From Chlamydiales bacterium (lineage in GTDB: Bacteria; Chlamydiota; Chlamydiia; Chlamydiales; SM23-39), in assembly GCA_030681135.1 (NCBI GenBank), contig JAUXXF010000019.1, forward strand, positions 1 to 64,000: a DNA stretch of 64,000 nucleotides. Reading direction: 5' to 3'. Shown here piece by piece: positions 17,767 through 25,919 of the stretch. Position 1 is the stretch's first letter. The number at the start of each line of letters is the position of its first letter. The position numbers were made by a program, and so were the translations under genes. The notes under the pieces are model-generated. The model was not told the DNA's origin, searched no databases, and was given only the letters and a program-made list of their open reading frames with translations.

Positions 17767-18447
17767 ATGAGCGGCTGTATTAACGCACTAAGAAACCCCT
17801 ATGGCGATAGTCATTATATCGATGATTATTATTTTTACAGCGAAATATATCCTAAGCTTAGCGGAAGAGGAAATATAATAATTACTGCTGAGACGACTAT
17901 GGATTGTTTTGAAAAGTATTGTTTAGATAATCATGTAGATGCGTTTAATAAACGTTCTATTGATGCGGTCGTAGCTGTTGCAATGGCTGCAAAAATGGGC
18001 AATGTATCCCTTATTGAAAGTTTAGTACAAAGGATTGGACCTGAAATTTTAAACACCTACGACAGAAATTATTTTACACCGATACATATCGTTTGTCAGG
18101 AGACGCGCGTAGAAAATGGCATTTATAACATTAAACAGCTCTGTAGAGGGGTAAAAAAATTGATTGATTTAGGAGCAGATCCAAACATCACCTCTTCACA
18201 GTGCTATACTCCTTTGAGTGCTTCAGCATTAAAAACTGAGAACATTCTTCTAACGCATTTGTTGATTCAAAATCATGGCAAATTGCCTGCATCATGTATG
18301 TCTCATCTCAGAGATCACGCTGTTTTTATAAAAACTGGCTCCAATCTAGCTGAATCAATAATCAAAAAAAATATTAACGAGGTATTTATAAAACAATACA
18401 ACAATAAAGAAGAATGTCTAAATATATATAACAATATATTTTTCTGA
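17767..18447 (+). CDS. ankyrin-repeat protein
   Basis: The 226-residue protein contains at least two ankyrin repeats between about residues 75 and 180. The first has an F-T-P-I-H-I-V-C helix start and ends L-I-D-L-G-A-D-P-N-I; the next begins Y-T-P-L-S-A-S-A-L-K and ends in L-L-I-Q-N-H-G. A weaker repeat precedes them. The N terminus is Tyr/Asp-rich and there is no signal peptide. Ankyrin proteins in intracellular bacteria are frequently exported effectors that bind host proteins; that role here is inference. A ribosome-binding site (AAGAAG) precedes the ATG. The coding sequence is AT-rich relative to core genes in the window. Confidence 0.75.
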   Translation: MSGCINALRNPYGDSHYIDDYYFYSEIYPKLSGRGNIIITAETTMDCFEKYCLDNHVDAFNKRSIDAVVAVAMAAKMGNVSLIESLVQRIGPEILNTYDRNYFTPIHIVCQETRVENGIYNIKQLCRGVKKLIDLGADPNITSSQCYTPLSASALKTENILLTHLLIQNHGKLPASCMSHLRDHAVFIKTGSNLAESIIKKNINEVFIKQYNNKEECLNIYNNIFF

Positions 18448-18576
18448 TAGCAGCCGCGACTGTTTGCATATTGCGTGGGAACGCGAACGGCAGAAGCACA
18501 AAAGTATAGTCGAGTCAATGTTGCATATCGCAACTTATTAATGTTCAATGGATTGTCCTTAAATATCGCATTTTGC

Positions 18577-18619
18577 TGGTCATTTCGTCATTTTGAGTCT
18601 CAAAATGACGAAATGACCA
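18577..18619. repeat. 43-bp near-perfect palindrome
   Basis: Arms of 21 bases (TGGTCATTTCGTCATTTTGAG and its reverse complement) are separated by a single T, which makes a cruciform or very stable hairpin. It lies between the ankyrin gene and the broken cutA gene, both of which are transcribed toward it. It could act as a bidirectional terminator, but the length and symmetry resemble the other small foldback elements in the window. Confidence 0.7.
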
Positions 18620-18641
18620 ACAAAATAAATGGTTCGAAAAA

Positions 18642-19142
18642 TTAGGTATTGTTGAAAGTTGTTTCTTCAACGATCCAAGACAAATAGCGGGGATTTGCCT
18701 GGGCAATATCGACCTGCAAAATCTCTGGAACTTCGTAGCTGCAGTGCGTTTGAATATATACTGCGCCCACTTAGGTTGTGTGAATTTTGGTGAGCATCTT
18801 TTTTGCTCCAGCGCATTGCTCGCTCTTGCAAACTCTCTGAGTTTGCGGCGAGCTCCGCAATGCTACTGGAGCTAAAAAATCTGCTGCCAAAATTCACACA
18901 ATCTAAGTGGGCGCAGTATAGCTTTGGACTGTATCAAAATGTTTAGGCTGAGTCTTGAGAATCACCTTCGTTTCTCGGCTCTCTTCGATTTTTCCTTCCC
19001 ATCGATAGATCGATTCGACCTCTGGAAAAATAGACGCGCAAGCAATGAGCTGCTGGCCTAACAATCCGTGAAGGATCTTCTTGGCTTCTTGCTTGTCACG
19101 GCAAGTCCAAAAAATATAAATAGCTTCTCTCTTATTAGGCAT
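18642..19142 (-). pseudogene. cutA: cutA divalent-cation-tolerance protein, disrupted by a miniature transposon
   Basis: CutA is a small trimeric protein linked to copper tolerance. The N-terminal part (start ATG 19142) reads normally: I-F-W-T-C-R-D, L-I-A-C-A-S-I-F-P-E-V-E-S-I-Y-R-W, and K-V-I-L-K-T. It is cut after F-D-T-V-Q-S-Y by a 160-bp insertion. Beyond the insertion the frame resumes with I-Q-T-H-C-S-Y-E-V-P-E-I-L and ends N-P-R-Y-L-S-W-I-V, the expected CutA C terminus. Removing the insertion and one TA restores an uninterrupted gene of about 113 codons. As it stands, translation stops inside the insert, losing the conserved C-terminal third, so the product is probably non-functional. 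It begins 4 bases after a Gly-rich lipoprotein gene. Confidence 0.9.
18759..18918. mobile_element. 160-bp miniature inverted-repeat element with TA duplication
   Basis: Terminal inverted repeats of 32 bases (starting TACTGCGCCCACTTAG) match at 31 of 32 positions. A TA dinucleotide flanks both ends (18757-18758 and 18919-18920), and excision of the element plus one TA restores cutA exactly. The interior also folds (GAGTTTGCGGCGAGC and CTGGAGC segments). There is no room for a transposase. TA duplication is the hallmark of IS630/Tc1-mariner transposition, so this is most likely a MITE mobilised in trans by such an enzyme. Confidence 0.92.
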
Positions 19143-19146
19143 TGAT

Positions 19147-19380
19147 TTATGAGCCTCCCCCGTTGCCGCCATGGCCACCATTTCCTCCGAAAAATCCGCC
19201 GCGACCTCCCTTCCCGCCGTTGCCATCTTTAGCGCCAGTGCCTCCATTTCCTCCGTTGCCTCCAAAAAACCCACCATCTTCTCCGTTTTGACCAATTTCT
19301 CCATTTTTGCCATTTTGGTCAGAGCAAGCCACAAGAGAGATCGAAGAAATCAGCGCGGCAATGCTAAGTAAAATTTTCAT
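19147..19380 (-). CDS. small Gly/Asn-rich lipoprotein
   Basis: The 77-residue precursor has a lipoprotein signal peptide (M-K-I-L-L-S-I-A-A-L ... S-L-V-A-C, lipobox Cys near residue 19). The mature part is almost entirely Gly-Asn-Gly repeats (N-G-G-N-G-G and G-F-F-G-G-N-G-G occurring twice), suggesting a flexible or elastic surface peptide. It has no known enzymatic motif. Its stop lies 4 bases before the cutA start, so the two share a transcript. Low-complexity composition makes homology calls unreliable; the signal peptide and lipobox are the main support that it is a real gene. Confidence 0.65.
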   Translation of the reverse strand: MKILLSIAALISSISLVACSDQNGKNGEIGQNGEDGGFFGGNGGNGGTGAKDGNGGKGGRGGFFGGNGGHGGNGGGS

Positions 19381-19401
19381 ATTTTGGACTCCTGGTTCTC
19401 T

Positions 19402-20319
19402 CTACAATTTAAGGGGAGCTTGCAGATTATAGATTTTTTGTCTGATGGAAAGCTTCGTCTCTTCATCTTCTTTCCACAACGTCGTCTCTGGAGTAGAAGG
19501 GTGACTAAAGCGGGATAAACTGAGGAGCGCAAAGAGCTCTTTTGGCGGAGTGGTCGCATGATGCTGACGGCATAATTCTTCAATTCTTTCTTGTGTAACG
19601 GCAAGTGTCTCTTTATGCATTTCTTCGTAGATGGCGGTTGCAGCATGTGTAAAAAAGACGCTGAGCATAGTAGGGGTTGCATGAAGGAGGCAAAGTTTTT
19701 CTGAGTCTTTTGTAACCTGCTTGATTTTGACAAAGTCTAATAAAGGAGGATATTTGTTTTTCGAGCCCCGAAGCATGTTGTAATAGAGGGTTTGCAAAGA
19801 AGAGTCTTTGAAGGCAATTTTTTCTAAAAGAACGGGTTCTTGAGGTTTTTCGGTAAGAATCTTTCGAATCTCTAAGAGCCAGGCATCGAGGAAGCGATCC
19901 TGTAGCTCAGAGCGGTCTGAAAAAAAAGCAAATAGATGTTTTTCATAATAGATTTTTAACATCTGGGCGAGCTGTTCATAGAGTAATTTGTGCTCTTCTT
20001 CTTTTTTCTCTTGTTGGAGAAGAGGCCAGAGATTAAGCCGCGCACATTCAGGGTTGACGAGCGGAATCTTGAGTTTTTTTTCAGGGGATTTTTCAGAGGT
20101 TTTAGAAGAAGACTTCGATTTGGAAGGTTTGTTTTTTCTAATGGCTTTTATGGATTTATAGGTTTTTTCTTCACAATCCGAAAGAATCTGATGATGGATT
20201 TTTGCTTGGGCCAGAAAAGTTTTATGGATTTGATGGATGGAAACTTGTTTTTCTAAACATGCGTAAAACCCAAATGAGAAGATGAGTAACATGGAAAATA
20301 CGATTCCTAGGATGTTCAT
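19402..20319 (-). CDS. conserved chlamydial protein with N-terminal membrane anchor, secretion-operon associated
   Basis: This 305-residue protein has an N-terminal hydrophobic segment (about residues 3-20), then a coiled, Ser/Lys-rich linker (S-K-S-K-S-S-S-K-T-S) and a mostly helical C-terminal domain. It overlaps the preceding pseudopilin-like gene by 4 bases (ATGA), so translation is coupled. From memory, Chlamydia has a comparable run of uncharacterised genes after its gsp pseudopilin genes, which suggests a role in type II secretion pseudopilus assembly or anchoring. No enzymatic motif is recognised. It is probably inserted in the inner membrane with its bulk in the periplasm. Confidence 0.7.
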   Translation of the reverse strand: MNILGIVFSMLLIFSFGFYACLEKQVSIHQIHKTFLAQAKIHHQILSDCEEKTYKSIKAIRKNKPSKSKSSSKTSEKSPEKKLKIPLVNPECARLNLWPLLQQEKKEEEHKLLYEQLAQMLKIYYEKHLFAFFSDRSELQDRFLDAWLLEIRKILTEKPQEPVLLEKIAFKDSSLQTLYYNMLRGSKNKYPPLLDFVKIKQVTKDSEKLCLLHATPTMLSVFFTHAATAIYEEMHKETLAVTQERIEELCRQHHATTPPKELFALLSLSRFSHPSTPETTLWKEDEETKLSIRQKIYNLQAPLKL

Positions 20320-21083
20320 GATTTTCCTTGATGGGCAGAGTAGATGATTTCTGGCTGCGAAGAGGGGAGTAGGAAGACAAATTCCAAAGAGGGCAACTCT
20401 TTTTTATCCTCTTGCTCCCAAAGATCGAGGCGGATTAAGCAAGGAATCGGCGCTTTTTCCTTTTCAGAGCGTTCGTCTTCCCAGGCAATAGACTGGTTTG
20501 GCTTTCTTGTTAAAAAAAGAAATTTGGCGTCATAGACGTTTTGCATCAAAACTTCGAGGCGGACGGAAGTTTGTTTTTTTTCTCTCTCTTTAGGCCAAAT
20601 CGCTAGACAAAGTTGGTTTTGTTTGTCTATGAAGATGCGTCCAAGAGAGGGGCCGCTGAAAGCTGGATCTGGATCGATACCATGATCGAAAGAGACGATA
20701 AGGCTTGAGTGGGTCTCTTTAGGAAATACTTTCGTGTACAAGGCAGCTCCATCGCGAGATGGAATCATCGAGGTGAAGAGAGATTGAAGTCTTTGGGTAA
20801 GATGTTGTCTTTGTAGGAGAGCATTTTTTGCTTTTTCAAGTTTGACATCCATTTTTGCACTCGAGGTGAAAAAAGAAAGCAGAACGGAGAGCAAGGTTGC
20901 CAAAAGGGCAAGACCAATTATGATTTCCAGAAGGAAGAAAGTCCGTTTTTGAGTGACGAGGCCGCAAGGAGACCTCCTAATAGAAGAAAAAATCCCAGGC
21001 CTACTAATCCTGACCAGGCCAGTGTTGCATGGAAAGGGGAAACATGAAAAACGGCCATAAGGGCGATGACGATTCCAATGCAT
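20316..21083 (-). CDS. pseudopilin-like type II secretion protein, start uncertain
   Basis: The diagnostic prepilin-type stretch is T-F-F-L-L-E-I-I-I-G-L-A-L-L-A-T-L, with the invariant Glu five residues into the hydrophobic helix. A coiled region and a periplasmic domain follow. This matches minor pseudopilins of the general secretion pathway. Normally the leader is 5-15 residues, but the only canonical start in frame is the ATG at 21083, giving a 48-residue leader and a 166-bp overlap with the transporter gene upstream. An ATT at 20976-20978 would be a better-placed but non-standard start. It seems the original start was displaced when the OPT gene came to lie directly upstream. It is coupled to the following anchored protein. 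Confidence 0.7.
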   Translation of the reverse strand: MHWNRHRPYGRFSCFPFPCNTGLVRISRPGIFSSIRRSPCGLVTQKRTFFLLEIIIGLALLATLLSVLLSFFTSSAKMDVKLEKAKNALLQRQHLTQRLQSLFTSMIPSRDGAALYTKVFPKETHSSLIVSFDHGIDPDPAFSGPSLGRIFIDKQNQLCLAIWPKEREKKQTSVRLEVLMQNVYDAKFLFLTRKPNQSIAWEDERSEKEKAPIPCLIRLDLWEQEDKKELPSLEFVFLLPSSQPEIIYSAHQGKS

Positions 21084-22786
21084 GCATCTCCTCCAATTAG
21101 CCCTGAAGCGAGCAAAACGCCTCGTTCCTGGGAGGTCAGGTCGCGTTTCGATTGATCATCGACCCAGGCGCGCGCAAGACCGCCTACGATCATAGCACTT
21201 GTCAACGATAGAGGCAAATAAACTCCTAAGGCAAAAGGGAGCAGCTGCACTCTTAATAGGGTGAGAATAAGCCCGATGATCATTCCTACGCCGACTAAAC
21301 CATAAGGAAGCTCTTGATCGATAACTCCCTCGGCGATCATCGCCATTAACGATGCTTGAGGAGCCGGCATATTGACAGAACCTAATTCGTAGGCTTCATT
21401 GAAAGCATAAATCGCATAGCCTACGACTAAAGAAGGGAGGATGACCCCGATGATTTCAGCGATCTGTTGAGCTCGTGGCATGGCTCCGACGAGATGCCCG
21501 GTTTTTAAATCTTGCGAGGTAGTCCCTGCAGTGCAAATCGCGCAGCAAGTGACGCAGCTCATCGTAATTGCTGAAATCAAATAGACTCTTTCTGTCCAGC
21601 CTAGAAGAACAAAAATGGTGCATGTGATGAGCAGTACTGTGAGTGTCATCCCTGATACAGGACTTGTTGTCGTTCCGACTAGGCCTACAGATAAGCAAGT
21701 GATGGCTACAAAGAAAAACCCAAGAACAACGAGTAAAACGATGGTAAAAAAGTTTAAAGAAAAAGAGGGGATGAGCCAAAGCGCCAAAATAATAGCAGCA
21801 GCTCCTGGAATGATCCAAGACATGGAGAGATCTCTTTGGGCTCTTGGGACGTAGCTTTTTTTTTCAAAAGTGCCGAGGAGCTCTTTCATGCTTGCAAGGA
21901 CGATTCGATAGATCAGAGGGAGGATTTGTAATAGATTGAGAAGCCCTCCAAAAATAAGCGCTCCGGCGCCTATGTAGCGAACATAGTAGCTCCAAATTTG
22001 ATCTGCTGACATTTCGGAGATAGGAATGAAAGAAGGGTAAATAATCTCGGGACCAAGGGCAAAAGTTTTGATAAGAGGGATAAACACCCACCAGGCAAGA
22101 AGACTGCCTGAGAACATAAGCGCGGTGATTCTGGGGCCGATGATATAGCCTACTCCTAAAAGAGAGGGGGTGGCTTCCATCACAAACTGGAATTTATTTT
22201 GAAAAAAAGCCCATTTTGGAGTGTCTTCCCAGAGCAGAAAAACACTTGAGCACATTTTGTAAAGAGCTCCTGTTAAAAGTCCCCAAAAGGCGATAGGCGC
22301 AGCTTTTCGAGTCGAATCACCAGCTTTTAAGATAGCCGCTGCTGCTGTTCCCTCAGGAAAAGGGAGTTTATGCTGTTCTTTAATGATCACAAAACGGCGC
22401 ATAGGAATCATGAATAAGATCCCCAAAATGCCTCCGAATGAGGAAAGGAGAAAAATCCTTGTGATAGAAGGGCTATTGCCGAGTAAGATCAACGCCGGAA
22501 TGGTAAAAGCGACGCCTGCTGCGAGCGCCTCTCCGATGGTAGCGATCGTCTGTACGGTATTATTTTCTAAAATTGTGGAGTTTTTATACAGTTTGAGCAC
22601 GCTCATTGACATGATGGCTGCGGGGATAGAAGCGGAAATGGTCGTGCCCACTTTTAGGGCCAAGTACGCGTTGATGATGGCAAAAACTAAGCCAAAAAAC
22701 ACCCCGACGCTCACAGCTCTTAGCGTAAGCTCTCTGATCTTGGCCTTGTGAGGCGAGGGAAGGTGTAAATGCTTTCGAGATGCCAT
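20918..22786 (-). CDS. OPT-family oligopeptide transporter
   Basis: The 622-residue integral membrane protein has about 14-16 hydrophobic helices and the OPT signature near residue 44 (N-A-Y-L-A-L-K-V-G-T-T-I-S-A), a P-F-P-E-G-T-A-A-A segment near 140, and G-D-A-C-I-G-I near 575. OPT proteins import oligopeptides or metal-chelate complexes driven by the proton gradient, so it could supply host-derived peptides to an intracellular bacterium. It sits between two pseudopilin-like genes on the same strand and overlaps the start region of the downstream one. That position suggests later insertion into an ancestral secretion operon. Confidence 0.9.
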   Translation of the reverse strand: MASRKHLHLPSPHKAKIRELTLRAVSVGVFFGLVFAIINAYLALKVGTTISASIPAAIMSMSVLKLYKNSTILENNTVQTIATIGEALAAGVAFTIPALILLGNSPSITRIFLLSSFGGILGILFMIPMRRFVIIKEQHKLPFPEGTAAAAILKAGDSTRKAAPIAFWGLLTGALYKMCSSVFLLWEDTPKWAFFQNKFQFVMEATPSLLGVGYIIGPRITALMFSGSLLAWWVFIPLIKTFALGPEIIYPSFIPISEMSADQIWSYYVRYIGAGALIFGGLLNLLQILPLIYRIVLASMKELLGTFEKKSYVPRAQRDLSMSWIIPGAAAIILALWLIPSFSLNFFTIVLLVVLGFFFVAITCLSVGLVGTTTSPVSGMTLTVLLITCTIFVLLGWTERVYLISAITMSCVTCCAICTAGTTSQDLKTGHLVGAMPRAQQIAEIIGVILPSLVVGYAIYAFNEAYELGSVNMPAPQASLMAMIAEGVIDQELPYGLVGVGMIIGLILTLLRVQLLPFALGVYLPLSLTSAMIVGGLARAWVDDQSKRDLTSQERGVLLASGLIGGDACIGIVIALMAVFHVSPFHATLAWSGLVGLGFFLLLGGLLAASSLKNGLSSFWKS

Positions 22787-22887
22787 CTTTTTCTATATGC
22801 CTTATGAGTGAGGGAATGTAAAGAGGCGGGTAGGGGAATTGCTGTTGTGTTGTTAATTTTTTTACTTAGCGTTAAATGATCGCGATA

Positions 22888-22922
22888 TTTGCACGATAAC
22901 TTTGACAGAGTTATTGTGCAAA
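22888..22922. terminator. hairpin between pseudopilin and OPT genes
   Basis: A 14-bp stem (TTTGCACGATAACT with its complement, one G-U pair) encloses a 7-base loop. It lies 31 bases after the end of the upstream pseudopilin gene on the minus strand and could end that transcript, separating it from the OPT gene. No strong T-run follows, so termination is uncertain. Confidence 0.5.
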
Positions 22923-22953
22923 AAGTAGGGTTACTTAACTGAATTAGAACGAC

Positions 22954-23436
22954 TTACGTCTGATCGGTTATGGGGTTCATTTTTCTGACGATTGCTCGGT
23001 AACTATAGGTGGGAAGCGATTTGTTGGTTTTCTTTTCGAAGGGGGCAAACTGGATTTCCACTTCCAACAGGCGGACCAATTCTCCTTTTGTGCTGATTTT
23101 TTCCCGCTTGAACTTGAGGACGGCTCTTCTGGCGATTTTTTCCTCTTGGCGATGGGGAATCTGGAGACAGCCTTCCGTAACGGGGTAGATTTTTTGAGGG
23201 ATTTTTTTTGAAGGGAGCTTATCCCAGGCGATTTGATGATTCAATAATTTGATTTTGATTTCGGCAAAGGCAAGATCGGCGAGGCGCTGTCCTTCAAGCT
23301 CTCTAAGGGCTTTTATTTGTGTTTGATAAAGCTGAGTAGGTTTTTTGATTAAAGGACCTAGGCACATGGCAAGGAGAGAGCAAGCAAGAAGAACTTCTAG
23401 CAAAAGAGAGGGGCGTTTTTTTCTTTTCTTTGACAT
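22954..23436 (-). CDS. pseudopilin-like protein of the general secretion pathway
   Basis: The 160-residue protein begins with a basic leader (K-K-R-K-K-R-P) directly followed by S-L-L-L-E-V-L-L-A-C-S-L-L-A-M-C, the prepilin pattern with Glu at position +5 of the helix. The remainder is a periplasmic domain with many Lys and Arg. It is the first gene of the minus-strand group and only 34 bases from a divergent gene. It probably works with the pseudopilin-like protein encoded at 20316. No typical Gly precedes the expected cleavage site, which is a deviation from classical prepilins and leaves processing uncertain. Confidence 0.7.
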   Translation of the reverse strand: MSKKRKKRPSLLLEVLLACSLLAMCLGPLIKKPTQLYQTQIKALRELEGQRLADLAFAEIKIKLLNHQIAWDKLPSKKIPQKIYPVTEGCLQIPHRQEEKIARRAVLKFKREKISTKGELVRLLEVEIQFAPFEKKTNKSLPTYSYRAIVRKMNPITDQT

Positions 23437-23470
23437 TAGATCTACAATTCGTTATTATTTAAAATAATTT

Positions 23471-24439
23471 ATGAAGTTACAGACAAAAGCTATTTATAAT
23501 TTATTGAGGTTAAATCCTCAAGAGGCATCTCAAGCAGATGTGAAGCCTTGGGCTTTGGAAGACTTGCGTCAAGTGGCTTTAGAGTCGCTTTTCCAGAGGC
23601 TGGCGAATTTGGGCGTTTCGCTTCAAAAGCCAACATTTGTTTCTTTTGCTGAAGAGTGCGACACTCCCGAGGAGCTGGTAGAGCTTCTAGTAGAAGAGGG
23701 CATTTCTCCTGAGCATTATGATCAGATGTATTTGCTCATTTTTGAATTGTGGCGTCGCATTTTGCCTGAAAAGCAATCTCTTTCCATTTTTTGCGATGAA
23801 TTGGATCATCGGATTTTTCAGTATGATCAAGAGTTGTTAGATAGCGACGAGTCCATTCAGGATATATTGGCCAATTTGCAAGACATTTTAGAAGAGAATG
23901 TGGATGAAGGAGAAGATCCTATTAGGGTTTTTTCTCTGATCGGAGAGTATTGTGCGCACGATATTGAGGGATTTTTATATGACTACATTGCAGAGCTCCT
24001 CGATCATGCAGATGATGGTTATGCAGGCGAGCTCCTTGATGGGTTTTCCCCATTCGTTTCAGAATCTTTCTGGTTTGAGTTTTTACGCGCAAGAGCCCTT
24101 TCTTTTACTGATCCTTTTAAGGCGAATGCAGAAATTGCCCGTATTTTAGACAAGCACCCTCAAAATGAGACCTCTTTTTTATTTGATATTCTCCGTTTTC
24201 TCTCGATCAGTGGAGAGCATCGTTTGTTTATTGCGGTCATTCAGAAAATCATCGCACAGCTCGACTCGGAAGAGCAGTTTGAGGAATTGATGGCCATCGC
24301 TGCAGACTACTACCGAAGGCTCGATCAAGAGGATGTAGAAAAAGCCATCGAACGGCTCATGAAAAAACGTTCTAGTTCAACTTATCAGTTTAATCCTAAA
24401 GATCCAGATTTAAAAACCTTTGCTCAGTCGCTTAAATAG
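23471..24439 (+). CDS. conserved acidic hypothetical protein, 322 aa
   Basis: This soluble, strongly acidic, all-helical protein (many D-E-E and E-E-L clusters; L-L-V-E-E-G near residue 75) has a TPR-like or HEAT-like spacing of helices but no repeat I can define. There is no signal peptide. It is transcribed divergently from the pseudopilin gene across only 34 bases, so the two promoters must overlap. Neighbourhood suggests a chlamydial conserved protein near the type II secretion cluster. Function unknown. Confidence 0.7.
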   Translation: MKLQTKAIYNLLRLNPQEASQADVKPWALEDLRQVALESLFQRLANLGVSLQKPTFVSFAEECDTPEELVELLVEEGISPEHYDQMYLLIFELWRRILPEKQSLSIFCDELDHRIFQYDQELLDSDESIQDILANLQDILEENVDEGEDPIRVFSLIGEYCAHDIEGFLYDYIAELLDHADDGYAGELLDGFSPFVSESFWFEFLRARALSFTDPFKANAEIARILDKHPQNETSFLFDILRFLSISGEHRLFIAVIQKIIAQLDSEEQFEELMAIAADYYRRLDQEDVEKAIERLMKKRSSSTYQFNPKDPDLKTFAQSLK

Positions 24440-24473
24440 TGATATATCCCCAAAATAGGGGAGAGCTATCACT

Positions 24474-25919
24474 GTGAAACCGTTTGCTGTCATTCTTTTA
24501 CTACTTTTTATCAGTTCCTGCCATGTTGGCCCCCGTTATGAAGGACCTTCTTCTGACGCTCCGGCTGATTGGAAAGGCTCTTCCATGGAAGCCACCGATG
24601 CGGCAGTTGAAAACTGGTGGGATATTTTTTGCGACGAGAAGCTAGATGAGCTCGAGAGGCTTGCTATCGAAAATAATCGCAATTTGTACATGGCTCTTGA
24701 AAAAGTTGCAGAAGCTAGAGCCGTCGCCGGGGTTGCCAAATCAACTCTTTATCCTCAGGTCTATGCGAATCCTGCCTTTAATAACCTGAATGAGCTGATC
24801 AAACTCTACGGAGTTCCTCAGAGTCTATTTCCTGGTCTCAAAACGATCTCAAGAGTGCATGAACAGTCGTATTTGTTGCCAGTGACGATGAGCTATGAGG
24901 TGGATTTGTGGGGGAAATATCGGGGCACATACAATGCAGCGACGATTTACGCTCAGGCGAAAGATGAGGCTGTTAGAGTCACTCTCTTAACGATCACCAC
25001 GGAAGTGGCGAGCCACTATTTTAATCTTAGAGCGGTAGATACCCAAATTGCCCTTCTAGAACAAATTCTCAACCTCCGAAAAGAGCTTTTCTCTCTCATC
25101 AAATCGAGATATCAATCTGGTCTTGTCAGTTATCTAGATTATCTCGATGCAGAAAAAATTCTCGCAGACACCGATGCCGAGTATCAAGAGAGCGTTCGTC
25201 AAAGATCCGTCTTTGAAAATGCCCTAGCATCTCTTTTAGGAACGATTGCTTCTGGTTTTTGCTTACCCCCTTCTCCTCTTTTGACTCCTCCTCCTCCCAT
25301 TCCATCTGGCATCCCCTCTGAGATGCTCATGCGAAGGCCAGATCTAGCTCAAGCAGAAAGAGCCATGGCTGGGTTTCATGAACTCATTTCCGTTGCCTAC
25401 TCCACCTATTTTCCTTCCATTCTCCTCACTTCCGCCCTTGGGTTTTCCAGCCCCGATCTCTCGCAATTTCTCAACTGGACAGGTCGTTTATGGCAGATTG
25501 GCATCGACATCGCCCAAGTGATTTTTAACGGCGGTCGCAATCGCTCCTACGTAGAAGCTGCCTACGCTCGCTTTCGAGAGGCTAAAGCCTACTACGAACA
25601 AACTGTTTTCACAGCCTTTCAAGAAGTCGAAGATGCCCTAAACAATGTCGAGCAGTCTTCCCTTCAATTCAACGCCTTGCAAATCGCCTCAACATCTTCT
25701 CAACGTTTCTCCGGTCTCTCTGAGCTACGTAACGCAAAAGGTCTCGTCAATTCCCTCGACACCCTCTCTGCTCAGCGCGCAGCTCTCGATGCCGAACGAA
25801 CCTCCATGAACGCTCTCGGTCGGCGCTATCAAGCAGCCATTCAACTCATCAAAGCTCTCGGTGGTGGCTGGGAAGGATGTTCACCTTATCTTGGGGCTCC
25901 GCCCTCCGGAGACGGCTAA
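24474..25919 (+). CDS. TolC/OprM-type outer-membrane efflux lipoprotein
   Basis: This is the outer-membrane channel of a tripartite efflux system. The GTG start follows GGGGAGAG, which may be partly masked by pairing with CCCC just upstream. The lipobox is L-F-I-S-S-C near residue 16. Two OEP repeats follow, with Y-E-V-D-L-W-G-K near 140 and the conserved M-R-R-P-D-L-A-Q-A-E near 285. The last residues (L-G-A-P-P-S-G-D-G) are encoded by a foldback repeat that overlaps the stop codon, so the C terminus has been altered. No RND pump gene adjoins it; the nearest membrane-fusion protein is encoded near 34.5 kb. Confidence 0.92.
   Translation: MKPFAVILLLLFISSCHVGPRYEGPSSDAPADWKGSSMEATDAAVENWWDIFCDEKLDELERLAIENNRNLYMALEKVAEARAVAGVAKSTLYPQVYANPAFNNLNELIKLYGVPQSLFPGLKTISRVHEQSYLLPVTMSYEVDLWGKYRGTYNAATIYAQAKDEAVRVTLLTITTEVASHYFNLRAVDTQIALLEQILNLRKELFSLIKSRYQSGLVSYLDYLDAEKILADTDAEYQESVRQRSVFENALASLLGTIASGFCLPPSPLLTPPPPIPSGIPSEMLMRRPDLAQAERAMAGFHELISVAYSTYFPSILLTSALGFSSPDLSQFLNWTGRLWQIGIDIAQVIFNGGRNRSYVEAAYARFREAKAYYEQTVFTAFQEVEDALNNVEQSSLQFNALQIASTSSQRFSGLSELRNAKGLVNSLDTLSAQRAALDAERTSMNALGRRYQAAIQLIKALGGGWEGCSPYLGAPPSGDG

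Noticed and set aside
18903-19334. 143-codon frame extending cutA upstream through the Gly-rich gene
   Set aside because: The first 64 codons are an antiphase reading of the Gly-rich lipoprotein gene; cutA starts at ATG 19142.
19405-19430. Similarity between TTTAAGGGGAGC at 15660 and 19411
   Set aside because: The second lies in coding sequence and the match is short, so probably chance.
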